From positions 2,283,501 to 2,347,500 of the forward strand of contig NZ_CP017476.1 of NCBI RefSeq assembly GCF_001761385.1: a stretch of DNA of 64,000 nucleotides, written 5' to 3'. Each line of letters starts with the position of its first letter. Within the stretch, counting starts at the first letter, position 1. Positions 17,589 through 27,121 of this stretch are shown piece after piece. The notes beneath the pieces were generated by a model. The model ran no database searches and had not been told where the DNA came from. It worked only from the letters and a program-made list of their open reading frames with translations. Origin of the DNA: Hydrogenophaga crassostreae. Lineage in GTDB: Bacteria > Pseudomonadota > Gammaproteobacteria > Burkholderiales > Burkholderiaceae_C. The position numbers and the translations under genes are program-made.

Positions 17589-18905
17589 ATGGTTTTTTAC
17601 GATGTGTTGGCGAAGGTGGTGGCGCTGGTGGGTGCGGGCGCTGTGAAGTGGCGCAGCCTTCAGGGTGAGGCAGACCCTCCGGCGGTGGGTGACGCTCCAC
17701 AGATTCCTATAGGACGCCCTCAAGGGAGCATTCCCACATTGAAGATGCCCACCGCCCGCGGATGGGCGCCGGGTCAGTTGCCGGTCGCAGCTCCCGGCCT
17801 GACGGTCAACGCCTTTGCCACGGGGCTGAAGCACCCACGCTGGATACTGGTTCTTCCCAACGGCGACGTCACCGTGGCCGAGGCTTTGCAGTCCGGCGGG
17901 AAGCCCCAGACTTTGTTTGACCATGCGATGGTCGCCACCATGCGCCGCGCGGCGGCCTTCGGCGAAAGCCCCAACCGCATCACGCTGCTGCGCGATGCCG
18001 ACGGCGATGGCGTTGCGGAAGAGCGGCATGTTTTGCTCGAACACCAGAAGCAGCCTTTTGGCATGGCGCTGTTGGGAAACACCTATTACGTTGGCAACAC
18101 CGACGGTGTGATGGCGTTTGAATACGCCAACGGCGCCACGACGATCAGCGGTCCAGGGCGGCGGTTGACCACTTTCAAGTCCGACGGCCACTGGACGCGC
18201 AGCTTGCTGCCCAGCCCCGACGGCCAACGGCTCTACGTCGGCGTCGGCTCGCTCACCAACATCGCCGAAGGCGGCATGGAGCTGGAGGAGGGTCGCGCCT
18301 GCATTTACGAACTGGATCTGCAGACCCACCATTGCCGGGTCTTTGCCGACGGTCTGCGCAACCCTGTGGGTCTGGCCTGGGAACCGACGACCCACCGGCT
18401 CTGGACCGTTGTCAACGAGCGCGATGGCCTGGGCGACGAGACGCCGCCCGACTATCTGACGTCGGTGGCAGACGGTGGCTTCTACGGTTGGCCGTATTGC
18501 TATTGGGGCAAGACAGTGGATGACCGGGTGCCACAGGACGCGGCCAGGGTGGCCACCGCGGTGACGCCAGACTATGCGCTGGGTGGGCACACGGCGTCGC
18601 TGGGTTTGTGCTGGATGCCCGCCGGCACGTTGCCGGGGTTCGATGTCGACGGCATGGTCATTGGCCAGCACGGCTCATGGAACCGCAGCACGCTCAGTGG
18701 GTACCGGGTTGTATTCGTCCCATTCGCCAACGGCCGACCCGCAGGCCCGCCGCGCGACATACTTTCCGGCTTTCTGGCGCCCGACGAATCGGTGTCTTAC
18801 GGCCGGCCTGTGGGCGTGGCGATCGGGCCGGACGCACACTCTTTGCTGGTGGCGGACGATGTGGGCGACGTGATCTGGCGCGTGGCCGGCGCCTCAAGCC
18901 GATAG
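17589..18905 (+). CDS. PQQ-dependent sugar dehydrogenase / sorbosone-dehydrogenase-like protein
   Basis: Beta-propeller protein of the soluble glucose/sorbosone dehydrogenase family (GSDH), usually a periplasmic PQQ enzyme oxidising aldoses. The ATG at 17589 is preceded by GAGGA eight bases before, giving 438 residues. Family features are LKHPRWILVLPNGDVTVAE near the start, FADGLRNPVGLAWEP in the middle, and IGQHGSWNRSTLSGYRV near the C-terminus. The first 22 residues are hydrophobic but lack a classic cleavage site, so export is uncertain. No membrane cytochrome partner lies beside it. Substrate cannot be told from sequence. Confidence 0.82.
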   Translation: MVFYDVLAKVVALVGAGAVKWRSLQGEADPPAVGDAPQIPIGRPQGSIPTLKMPTARGWAPGQLPVAAPGLTVNAFATGLKHPRWILVLPNGDVTVAEALQSGGKPQTLFDHAMVATMRRAAAFGESPNRITLLRDADGDGVAEERHVLLEHQKQPFGMALLGNTYYVGNTDGVMAFEYANGATTISGPGRRLTTFKSDGHWTRSLLPSPDGQRLYVGVGSLTNIAEGGMELEEGRACIYELDLQTHHCRVFADGLRNPVGLAWEPTTHRLWTVVNERDGLGDETPPDYLTSVADGGFYGWPYCYWGKTVDDRVPQDAARVATAVTPDYALGGHTASLGLCWMPAGTLPGFDVDGMVIGQHGSWNRSTLSGYRVVFVPFANGRPAGPPRDILSGFLAPDESVSYGRPVGVAIGPDAHSLLVADDVGDVIWRVAGASSR

Positions 18906-19221
18906 AGGGCGGTCTGCAATGGCTTGTTTCTCCTGAACAGCCTCAGGACAACGGGTTTGAGGGTTCTGCCCAGACGCGTGTATCGGGGTACATCGACCTG
19001 CTCAATTTATAGGCACCCTTCGCCAGGCCAATGGTGACAAGCCTTTGCGGGGTTGTTCACGGGCTTATCCACATGGTGGTGCACATTCGGCGGGCACAAC
19101 TTTTTGCTATCAACCTGTCCCCGACAATGGACCTTGACGCCGAGGGTTTTGGCATCTGTTTCGATAGCCAGCTTTTGCCAAGCCACCGCATGTCAATCAC
19201 TTCTTTTGAAAGCGCCTCTTT
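18906..19221. other. Non-coding interval before rarD, with a perfect DnaA-box-like 9-mer
   Basis: 316 bases with no gene I can support. It contains TTATCCACA at 19065-19073, an exact match to the DnaA box consensus, nine bases after the related TTGTTCACG. No terminator with a T-tract follows the upstream gene. Promoter elements for rarD are not clear. Confidence 0.4.
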
Positions 19222-20103
19222 GTGTTGAAAGGAATCCTTGCGTCCGTTATGGCTTCGGTCTTGTTTGGCGGCATTTACTACCTGTCTCCTATGCTGATGC
19301 CGTTGGACGGAGAGCAGATTTTTGGCTGGCGCGTTGTCCTTACCTGGCCCTTCACAACTGTCTTGCTGCTGTGGCGGGGTCAGGGAGGGCGGGTCGCTGC
19401 TTTGCTGGCGGGCGTGCGTGCCAGTTGGGCCTACGGAGCGACGTTGCTGGTCTGCGCAGCATTGCTGGGATTTCAACTGTGGCTGTTCATGTGGGCGCCT
19501 TTGCATGGCCGGGCTTTGCCGGTGTCACTAGGCTACTTTCTGTTGCCGTTGGTGATGGTCTTGACTGGGCGCCTGGTTTTTCGTGAGCGTTTGTCGACCG
19601 CGCAAAAACTGGCCACCGCTCTGGCCGCAGCAGGTGTGGCTCACGAACTCTTGCGCGTCGGAGGGCTTTCGTGGGAAACCTTGGCGGTGGCATTGGGCTA
19701 TCCGCTCTATTTTGTGTTGCGTCGCCGCCTGGGCGCTGACCATCTCGGTGGCCATTGGCTGGATATGACGCTGCTGGTACCAGTTGCCCTGTGGTTCATG
19801 TTGCGCACGCCTTCCAGTTTGTTGCACCTGGATTCACATCCGGTGTTGTTTGCCTTGTTGCCAATGCTGGGTGTGTTGAGCGCGATGGCTCTGGCGTTGT
19901 ACATGGCTGCCAGCCGCTGGTTGCCATTGGGTTTGTTCGGGTTGTTGACTTATGTTGAACCGGTGTTGCTGGTGATGGTGGCGCTGCTGTTGGGCGAGCG
20001 CGTGGTCCCAGAGCAGTGGATGACCTACGGGCTGGTTTTTTCGGCTGTCGCGTTATTGGTGATCGAGGGTCTTCGCCAGATGGCCAAAGAGCGCAAGGCG
20101 TAG
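19222..20103 (+). CDS. rarD: EamA-family transporter RarD
   Basis: Inner-membrane permease of the drug/metabolite transporter superfamily, RarD subgroup; exact substrate is not established (chloramphenicol sensitivity is the old phenotype). 293 residues with about ten membrane helices. The N-terminal signature ASVLFGGIYYLSP followed by PLDGEQIFGWR is diagnostic of RarD. The GTG at 19222 gives an N-terminus matching the family; the ribosome-binding site is weak. It stands alone between non-coding intervals. Confidence 0.88.
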   Translation: MLKGILASVMASVLFGGIYYLSPMLMPLDGEQIFGWRVVLTWPFTTVLLLWRGQGGRVAALLAGVRASWAYGATLLVCAALLGFQLWLFMWAPLHGRALPVSLGYFLLPLVMVLTGRLVFRERLSTAQKLATALAAAGVAHELLRVGGLSWETLAVALGYPLYFVLRRRLGADHLGGHWLDMTLLVPVALWFMLRTPSSLLHLDSHPVLFALLPMLGVLSAMALALYMAASRWLPLGLFGLLTYVEPVLLVMVALLLGERVVPEQWMTYGLVFSAVALLVIEGLRQMAKERKA

Positions 20104-20317
20104 CCATCGGCCCGCAACCATGGGTGCGTACGCCTTGTACCCGCTTGACTCTGGGAGATCCGGGTGCCCCCGGAAGGGAAACCTGATTAGGGCAGGGGGA
20201 TACACGCCGGCCTTGACGCATTGTTCACATCAGCAGACATGTTGCGGTGCACAATATTGACCTATCGGGTGAAGCCGTCCTGGCTTCTTTCAGTCTCAAG
20301 TCGCGTGCAGGTAAACA

Positions 20318-23300
20318 ATGACAAGTGTTCGGGAAAAATGGGCGCGCTTCCTTTTTTGGTTCAAGCTCACGTCGGCCATGCTTTTGGTGCTCGTGATCGC
20401 GGGCTTCTCCTGGCTGGTGGCGCAAGAAGTGCGCACCTCGGCGTATCAGGCCCGCTACTTTTCCGGGCTGGCAAACAACGCGCAATTCGCGCTCGGGGAG
20501 GGTGCCAGCCCCGCCATTCGATTTCCGGCCAGCGCCCCGTTTGACAACCGCTTGGGCTATGCCAAGCTGCCCCTGTTTTCAGACCGGCTGGCTCAACGGG
20601 GCTTTGAGATTCGCCAGCAAGCCAGGATGTCGCCTGGCATGTTGGATGTGGTCGATCAAGGCTACTTCGCGCCTTACCAGGAAAAACTGCAGGGTGGCTT
20701 GAGCATTCAGGACTGCCGTGGCGAGTCGCTGTTCCTTCAGCGCCAGCCGGAGAGGGTCATCCATCGGTTTGAGGATCTTCCGCCGGACTGGGTGGCCACC
20801 TTGTTGTACATCGAAAACCGCGAGTTGCTGGATACCGCTGAGCCCAAGCGCAATCCTGCAGTGGAGTGGGACCGTTTTGCGCTGGCTGTCTTCAGCGTGG
20901 TCAAACCAGGGGGCGCAAGCGGTGCGGGTTCACCCGGTGGCAGCACCTTGGCCACACAAATCGAAAAGTACCGCCATACGCCGGGCGGGTTCACGGCCTC
21001 CGTAGGCGACAAGCTTCAGCAAATGGCATCGGCCAGCTTGCGGGCGTACCGTTTGGGTGAAGACACGACCGAGGCGCGTCGGCAGTTGGTGGTGGCCTAC
21101 CTCAACACCATGCCCTTGTCGGCCAAGGCCGGTTTTGGTGAGGTGCATGGGATCGGCGACGGGTTGTGGGCCTGGTACGGCCGCGATTTTCCAGAAGTAC
21201 AGCGCATCTTGAAGGCCGCCGGTGCATCGGCTGCTGATGACCCGGCCACAGCCATGCTTTACAAACAGGTTCTGAGCCTTTTGATTTCCCAGCGGCGTCC
21301 TTCGCATTACCTCAATGCCCCGGTCGCTGAATTGGAAACCTTGACCAACCAGCATCTGCGGTTGCTGGCGAATGCGGGTGTGATTTCAATGGCCATGCGC
21401 GATGCAGCATTGGGGATTCCATTGACCCGTCGCAACACCCGGGTACCCCCAGCTGAAGGGGACTTTGTTGCGCAAAAAGCGGCCAACGCTGTGCGTACGC
21501 AGTTGTCGGGGTTGCTGGGTAACAGCCTCTACGAACTGGACCGGCTGGATCTCGCTGTGCAAAGCAGCTTTGATACCGCCGTTCAAAACGATGTGACCCG
21601 CTTTTTGCGCCGGTTGCGCGATCCAGAGCAGGTCAAGGCACTGGGTCTGGACCGCAAACAAATGCTGGGCAAGGGCCGTCCGCAAGATGTGGTCTACAGC
21701 TTCAATCTGTACGAGCGGGGTCAAACGCGCAACTTGTTGCGGGTTCAGACCGATAACCTTGATCAGCCGTTGAACATCAACGATGGCAGCAAGCTGGATC
21801 TGGGCTCGACAGCCAAGTTGCGCACGCTGGTGACCTACCTCGACGTGGTGGATCAGCTGCACAAACGTCTGGCGGGGATGGACGCCAGCCAATTGCGCGA
21901 GCAACGCCCTGACCGCAAAGACGCACTCTCGTTGTGGGCGGTCGACTATTTGCTTCACACACAAGACAAGTCGCTGCGTCCCATGCTGGATGCCGCTCTG
22001 GAGCGGCGCTATTCGGCCAACCCGAACGAAGTGTTTTTCACAGGCGGCGGCGAACACCGCTTCAACAATTTCAGCCGCACGGACAACAACAAAGTCATGT
22101 CGGTGCAAGAAGCGTTGCGAAACTCGGTCAACCTGGTTTTCATCCGGTTGATGCGCGACATCGTGAACCACAACATGTTCATGGTGCCCGGATCGTCTGC
22201 GCAAATTTTGCGCGATGCAGAGGACCCCAGGCGCACGGCCTACCTGGAGCGCTTTGCCGACCAGGAAGGGCAAATCTTCATCCGGCGGTTTCTGGGCAAG
22301 TACCAGGGCAAAACCACGCAAGAGCGGCAGGCTTTGCTGCTTGATGGCTTGCGCACCAACACATCGCGATTGGCGGCCATCCATCGAACGATCGCACCGG
22401 AGGCGTCACTGGCCGAGTTCAAAGCGTTTATCGAAGGTGCGCGTCCGCAAGACAAGGAAGCCAGTGACAAGCGTCTGGACCGGCTCTATGAGCAATACGC
22501 ACCAGCTTCGATGTCACTCGCTGACCGGGGCTACCTGGCGGGCGTGCATCCGCTGGAGCTGTGGCTGGTGGGGTACCTGTCCAAGCATCCACAAGCGACT
22601 CAGGGACAGGTAATGCAGGCCAGCGCGGCTGAGCGGCAGGCGGTGTACGCATGGTTGTTCAAGACCAGCCGCAAGGGTGCGCAGGACAGGCGGATCCTGA
22701 CCTTGCTGGAGGGTGAAGGTTTTCTGGAAATCCACCGCCAATGGGCGAGCATGGGCTACCCATTTGGCTCGCTGGTGGCGTCGTATGCAACGGCGCTGGG
22801 CGCCTCGGCGGACCGGCCAGGCGCCCTGGCTGAACTGATGGGTATCCTGGTGAACGATGGTGTTCGACAGCCCAATGTTCGCACCCTGGATCTGCATTTC
22901 GCTCAAGGCACACCTTACGAAACCCTTTTTCAGCCACGCTCGGTGACGGGGCAGCAGGTATTGGCACCCGAGGTGGCGCAGGCTGTTCAAGCGGCGATTC
23001 GCGGTGTGGTGGAAGAGGGAACGGCCCGACGGGCACTGAATGCATTCGTGCGCTCGGATGGCACGGGTATTCCAGTGAGTGGTAAAACCGGCACCGGCGA
23101 TCAGCGGTTCAACACCTATGGTGAAAACGGTCGTTTGCTCAACTCGCGCGTGGTCAACCGGTCGGCCACCTTTGCATTTGCCATTGGCGAGCGTTTCTAT
23201 GGAACGATCACCGCGTTTGTGCCGGGGGAAAAAGCCGCTGGCTACGACTTCACCAGCGGATTGCCTGTGCAATTGCTCAAACAAATGGCGCCGCAGCTCA

Positions 23301-23359
23301 TGCCCTTGCTTGATGCCGAACCTGAAGACCCCAATGGCGGGTCGACTTGCCGCAGCTGA
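20318..23359 (+). CDS. Class A penicillin-binding protein (transglycosylase/transpeptidase), unusually long
   Basis: Inner-membrane peptidoglycan synthase of 1013 residues, against about 700-850 for common class A PBPs. A membrane anchor at about 14-36 precedes a divergent GT51 glycosyltransferase region: the catalytic-Glu motif is ENRELLD (Glu166) instead of EDxxF, and GGSTLATQIEKY (about 207) replaces GGSTxTQQ. The transpeptidase is complete: Ser497 in STAK, SVN at 603-605 and KTGTGD at 923. An insertion of about 150 residues lies between the last two motifs. It stands alone and is convergent with the TRAP genes. The glycosyltransferase might be weak or altered in specificity. Confidence 0.85.
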   Translation: MTSVREKWARFLFWFKLTSAMLLVLVIAGFSWLVAQEVRTSAYQARYFSGLANNAQFALGEGASPAIRFPASAPFDNRLGYAKLPLFSDRLAQRGFEIRQQARMSPGMLDVVDQGYFAPYQEKLQGGLSIQDCRGESLFLQRQPERVIHRFEDLPPDWVATLLYIENRELLDTAEPKRNPAVEWDRFALAVFSVVKPGGASGAGSPGGSTLATQIEKYRHTPGGFTASVGDKLQQMASASLRAYRLGEDTTEARRQLVVAYLNTMPLSAKAGFGEVHGIGDGLWAWYGRDFPEVQRILKAAGASAADDPATAMLYKQVLSLLISQRRPSHYLNAPVAELETLTNQHLRLLANAGVISMAMRDAALGIPLTRRNTRVPPAEGDFVAQKAANAVRTQLSGLLGNSLYELDRLDLAVQSSFDTAVQNDVTRFLRRLRDPEQVKALGLDRKQMLGKGRPQDVVYSFNLYERGQTRNLLRVQTDNLDQPLNINDGSKLDLGSTAKLRTLVTYLDVVDQLHKRLAGMDASQLREQRPDRKDALSLWAVDYLLHTQDKSLRPMLDAALERRYSANPNEVFFTGGGEHRFNNFSRTDNNKVMSVQEALRNSVNLVFIRLMRDIVNHNMFMVPGSSAQILRDAEDPRRTAYLERFADQEGQIFIRRFLGKYQGKTTQERQALLLDGLRTNTSRLAAIHRTIAPEASLAEFKAFIEGARPQDKEASDKRLDRLYEQYAPASMSLADRGYLAGVHPLELWLVGYLSKHPQATQGQVMQASAAERQAVYAWLFKTSRKGAQDRRILTLLEGEGFLEIHRQWASMGYPFGSLVASYATALGASADRPGALAELMGILVNDGVRQPNVRTLDLHFAQGTPYETLFQPRSVTGQQVLAPEVAQAVQAAIRGVVEEGTARRALNAFVRSDGTGIPVSGKTGTGDQRFNTYGENGRLLNSRVVNRSATFAFAIGERFYGTITAFVPGEKAAGYDFTSGLPVQLLKQMAPQLMPLLDAEPEDPNGGSTCRS

Positions 23360-23408
23360 ACTGCTGCACAGGCGCCGCCTTTGCAAAGTGCGTGTGGCCG
23401 GTGGTTGC

Positions 23409-25208
23409 TCAGGTGGCCGCCGTGCTCATTGGCACGAACAGCATCAGCAGGCCCGCAGCCAGAAACCCCAGCTGGGCGAGCCAGCGGCGCGCAGCGATCA
23501 ATCCGTAAGACACCAGCGCGAGTGCCGCCCCCACTTTGAACATCGCTAAGAGGGCCCAAAACGGGTGTGCATCAAGGGCGATAAGGTCGGGGTTGGCGAT
23601 CATGCCCAGGGGAATCAGGTAGAGCCCAACGCCCAGCTTCATGGCCGTGCCGGCCACCTTCAGCCAGTTTTCTTCAACCATACCCGCCGCAATGAACACA
23701 GCGCCGCAGACGGGAGGTGTGATGGTGGAGAGCAGGGCAAACCAGAACACGAACAAATGGGTTTGCAGTGGTTCCAGGCCCAAGGCGGTGAGGGCGGGAC
23801 CAGCCACCGAGACACAAATCACGTAGGCCGCTGTGGTGGGTACCTCCATGCCGAGCAACATGCAGGCCAGGGCCGTGAGCAACAAGGCGGGCCACAGTGA
23901 CTGCCCTGAGAGACTCAGAATCACAGAAGTCACCTTGACCCCCAGCCCGGTCATGCCGAGCACGCCAACAATGATGGACGCACACAAAATGATGGAAGCA
24001 ATCACTGCGATCTGCTGACCAGCCGTACGGGTCGCCGCCACCAGACGGCTGGCGGTGCGTTTGGCATCAAAGCGCAAATCAGCGCCGGTGAGCAGCAGCA
24101 ATGCGCCCACCAGAATCGCCATGCAGGCCGCGTATTGCGGCGTGTAATCGGAAACAAACATGCCCCACAGCAACGTGGCAAAGGGGAAGAAAAAGAAACT
24201 GGTGGTCAAGGCCACGGCTTTGAAGCTGGGGCGCTGATCAGCAGGCAATGCGGCCAGTCCGAGCTTGACGGCATAGGCGTCAATGCCGATCCACACGGCC
24301 GCGAAATACAAAATGGCGGGCAACAGGGCTGCGGCCATGATGCCGGTGTAGGGAACGCCCGTGAGTTCCACCATCACGAAAGCGCCCGCGCCCATGAGCG
24401 GCGGCATGATCTGACCTCCGCTGGAGGCGACAGCCTCAATCGCTCCAGCCAGGCGGCGCGGGTAACCCAGGCGGGTCATCGCGGGCAACGTGATCGCGCC
24501 GGTGGACGCCACGTTGGCCGATGCCGACCCCGAAATGGATCCAAACAAGGCCGAAGAGATCACCGAGACCTTGCCTGCGCCACCCCTCAGGTGCCCAGCG
24601 GCGGCGGAGGCGAGGTTCATGAAACCCTGGCCGGCTTCTCCAGCGTTGAGCACGGCGCCGAAAATCACGAAGATGGCGACGATGCTCACCGACACGCCAG
24701 TCAGCGAGCCCCAGATGCCGCCCTCGGCGATGGTGAGGGTGCCCAAGAAGCTGTTCAGGGGCATGCCGGCGTATCCGAATTCACCGGGAATGTGTTCCCC
24801 CAACAAGCCATAGGCCAGCGCCAGTGCCGCGACCATGGGCAAAGGCCAGCCAATCGATCGGCGTGCCATTTCCAGTACGCATACCAGCAGCACACACGCC
24901 ACAACCACCTGGCCTTGCCCCGCCAGAGAGCCGTATTGATCGCCCAGGGTGCTTTCGTTGAATGCGATCCAGGTGGCTGCGGCCAACCCCGCTGTGCCCA
25001 GCATCCAGCCGCTCACCGTCAATGCCATTGAGCGGCCAGGGGCCATCAGTATCCAGGGCACGGCCAGCATCAAATGGATAGGGCGGCTGACCAGGTTGGG
25101 AACCAGTCCGGAGAAAACCAGCCACAGATGGAAGGCAATGGAGATCAGGCCAAGCAAGGGCCAGACGCTATCGATGATCGATGGCTTTTCGGAGGGGGTG
25201 GTGTTCAT
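23409..25208 (-). CDS. TRAP transporter fused permease (4TM/12TM, TAXI type)
   Basis: Membrane part of a TAXI-type TRAP transporter driving solute uptake by an ion gradient. Here the small (DctQ-like) and large (DctM-like) subunits are one protein of about 599 residues, hydrophobic throughout with about 15-18 segments. The DctM part shows SGSASANVASTGAITLPAM and GGQIMPPLMGAGAF. The start is set at the ATG ending at 25208; codons further upstream would read through a strong hairpin. It lies downstream of its binding-protein gene on the same strand. Confidence 0.93.
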   Translation of the reverse strand: MNTTPSEKPSIIDSVWPLLGLISIAFHLWLVFSGLVPNLVSRPIHLMLAVPWILMAPGRSMALTVSGWMLGTAGLAAATWIAFNESTLGDQYGSLAGQGQVVVACVLLVCVLEMARRSIGWPLPMVAALALAYGLLGEHIPGEFGYAGMPLNSFLGTLTIAEGGIWGSLTGVSVSIVAIFVIFGAVLNAGEAGQGFMNLASAAAGHLRGGAGKVSVISSALFGSISGSASANVASTGAITLPAMTRLGYPRRLAGAIEAVASSGGQIMPPLMGAGAFVMVELTGVPYTGIMAAALLPAILYFAAVWIGIDAYAVKLGLAALPADQRPSFKAVALTTSFFFFPFATLLWGMFVSDYTPQYAACMAILVGALLLLTGADLRFDAKRTASRLVAATRTAGQQIAVIASIILCASIIVGVLGMTGLGVKVTSVILSLSGQSLWPALLLTALACMLLGMEVPTTAAYVICVSVAGPALTALGLEPLQTHLFVFWFALLSTITPPVCGAVFIAAGMVEENWLKVAGTAMKLGVGLYLIPLGMIANPDLIALDAHPFWALLAMFKVGAALALVSYGLIAARRWLAQLGFLAAGLLMLFVPMSTAAT

Positions 25209-25229
25209 GGATGGCAATGTCAATGAAAG

Positions 25230-25257
25230 CAGGGAGCCAGCAAACGCTGGCTCCCTG
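25230..25257 (-). promoter_or_regulatory. Intercistronic hairpin between TAXI binding protein and TRAP permease
   Basis: A perfect 12-bp stem (25230-25241 with 25246-25257) with a four-base loop and no T-run. Its place after a binding-protein gene and before the permease suggests stabilisation of the upstream message or partial termination, giving more binding protein than permease. Confidence 0.6.
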
Positions 25258-25297
25258 CCGGGTCGCGGCACTCGCCGCACACAAATAAAGCGGAAGA

Positions 25298-26254
25298 TCA
25301 GCGCTGCTGATCACCCACTGCCATCTTGGCTTCGGTGTAGTAGCGCAGAGCGCCAGGGTGGATCTTGCCTTCGATATTGGCCAGCATGTCGCCATTCACA
25401 CCTTTCCACCAAGGGGCAGAGGCAGCCATGCGATCGCGTTGGCTCCAGAAGGCTTTGGTCAGCGCATAGGCGGTGTCATCACTCATATCGGTGGTGGCGT
25501 ATGCAACCACTGGCAGCGACGTTGTCACCACATCGGTTTTCTGGCCCGAATAAGTGCCAGCAGGGATCACCAGGCGGGTGCGGCTGGTGGCCTTGATCTG
25601 CTCTTCGCTCAAGGAAAGCAGCGTCACGGACGAGCCTGCGGCCGCTTCGATCACATTGGGCGCAGGGTAAGAGCCGGCGGTCACAAAGCCGTCAATTTGT
25701 TTGTTCTTCAAAGCCGCCACGGCGTTGTTGAGTTCGGCGTTGGACAGCGAGACTTTGTCTTTCAAACCGAACAGCTCCAGATATTTCGCTCCTTCGCTGG
25801 CACCAAAACTGCCCTTGCCAATCAACAGGTTCTTGCCCGCAAGGTCTGAAAAAGCCTTCACACCGCTGTCTTCGCGCACCACAAAGTGCATGGTCAGCGA
25901 GGGGATTGGGAACAGCGCCCGGATGTTGTTGAACTTGGGGTTGGCCTTGTCTTTGAAAGGACCTGAGGCGGCTTGCGCATTCCCCACCAGGGCCGGCGGC
26001 GTGGTGAACACATAGTTCCCGCCCCGGGTCGCCGATTCGGCCACGTTTTGTACTGACCCCTGGCTTTCTTCGATCGTGACGATGATCTTGCCTTCGGATG
26101 CCGTCTTGACGGCTTCGGCGATTTCGACCCCCATCTGGTAATACGACGAGCCAGTTTTCGCCGACTTGTAGGTGACGCGGGTCTGGGCCGAGGCGTGGGT
26201 GGCGCCAAGTGCGAGGCAAAGGCCGGCGGCAAGGAAAGAAAGGCGATGCTTCAT
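25298..26254 (-). CDS. TAXI-family TRAP transporter solute-binding protein
   Basis: Periplasmic receptor of 318 residues. A Sec signal peptide (MKHRLSFLAAGLCLALG, probable cleavage after THASA, about residue 24) leads into the TAXI opening TYKSAKTGSSYYQMGVEIAEAVK. The LLIGKGSFGASEGAKYLEL block in the middle is also typical. GGAG precedes the ATG at eight bases. The ligand is unknown; known or suggested TAXI ligands include glutamate and other organic acids. First gene of the two-gene TRAP operon; the permease follows 89 bases downstream. Confidence 0.93.
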   Translation of the reverse strand: MKHRLSFLAAGLCLALGATHASAQTRVTYKSAKTGSSYYQMGVEIAEAVKTASEGKIIVTIEESQGSVQNVAESATRGGNYVFTTPPALVGNAQAASGPFKDKANPKFNNIRALFPIPSLTMHFVVREDSGVKAFSDLAGKNLLIGKGSFGASEGAKYLELFGLKDKVSLSNAELNNAVAALKNKQIDGFVTAGSYPAPNVIEAAAGSSVTLLSLSEEQIKATSRTRLVIPAGTYSGQKTDVVTTSLPVVAYATTDMSDDTAYALTKAFWSQRDRMAASAPWWKGVNGDMLANIEGKIHPGALRYYTEAKMAVGDQQR

Positions 26255-26600
26255 GAGGGTGCTCCGTGGATCAAAAAACGGGTCGGGGATTTGAGGTGCT
26301 CACCAAAGAGTGAGATCGGATGGGTGTGAACGGAGGTCCGCGCTTGGGACGCTGGTTCGACGGTAGCCGATTGTGCCCTCGAGCGCCTCGGTAGCGCCTT
26401 GGTATTTGCACCAAGCGTCGCCAGCCCACGCAAACTGGGCCAGGAAAGGGGTGCCGAAGTAGTGCGTTGGCACTATTTGTAAGGGCTTGTATTTCTCCTC
26501 AATCCCCGCCTTTTTTGGTCGAAACGAGTGGTGTCTGCATTGGAAACGACCTGCGCTAACCAGCCTGTTGACTAAATCGCCACATTTATTAGGGACCACC
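26255..26600. other. Divergent non-coding interval, TAXI gene / lipoprotein gene
   Basis: 346 bases with no gene I can support. It must hold promoters for both flanking genes. Small inverted repeats are present (CTTGGT/ACCAAG around 26398-26415; GTGCC/GGCAC around 26450-26475). I see no convincing -35/-10 pair. Confidence 0.4.
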
Positions 26601-27059
26601 ATGAAAAACGCCAAAAAAGCCTTCCTCCTCCTGTCCGTGATGGCCCTGGCCGCTTGCTCAACGCCAATGCCCGTGGCGCAATCGAAAGCCACGGCGGCAG
26701 CGCCCGTGGCGAGCGTGACGCAATTCGCGAACCCAGAGGTCAATGAGGCCGCCGGCGCTTACGTGACCCTGTACAAAGAGACCATTGAAAAGAGTGTGCA
26801 AGAGCGCCGCTACCAAGGAGAGCTTGCCTATCGCCATCTGAGCGCAGAGGCATGTTTCGATAGCCGGGCCAACCGCTTGCTGGCGCGTGAAGTCACCGCA
26901 CAGGAAAAAGAGACGTTGATGCTTTCGCACGTTTCGATTGACAAGCTCAAAGCCTATCAAGAGCTGGCGAAGGGGTATTTCCCCCGCATCAACGGCATGG
27001 AACTCTTCACCTGCGATCGTGCTGGGCTTCGCGTGGCACTGAATTCTGCGAAGTACTGA
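26601..27059 (+). CDS. Small lipoprotein of unknown function
   Basis: 152 residues. A short charged N-terminus, hydrophobic core and lipobox LAAC with Cys19 mark a lipoprotein signal peptide, which fixes the ATG at 26601 (AGGGA precedes it); the frame is open further upstream but that part does not look like protein. The mature part is soluble and mostly helical, with three cysteines, two of which (EACF, FTCDR) could form a disulfide. I recognise no domain. An intrinsic terminator follows within 25 bases, so it is monocistronic. Confidence 0.82.
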   Translation: MKNAKKAFLLLSVMALAACSTPMPVAQSKATAAAPVASVTQFANPEVNEAAGAYVTLYKETIEKSVQERRYQGELAYRHLSAEACFDSRANRLLAREVTAQEKETLMLSHVSIDKLKAYQELAKGYFPRINGMELFTCDRAGLRVALNSAKY

Positions 27060-27080
27060 CAGATCCTTTCCCTGGACAAG

Positions 27081-27112
27081 AAAAGCCTGACCGTTGCTGG
27101 TCAGGCTTTTTC
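27081..27112 (+). terminator. Terminator of the lipoprotein gene
   Basis: AAGCCTGACC pairs exactly with GGTCAGGCTT around a six-base loop, followed by a T-run. Confidence 0.9.
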
Positions 27113-27121
27113 GTTTGAATT

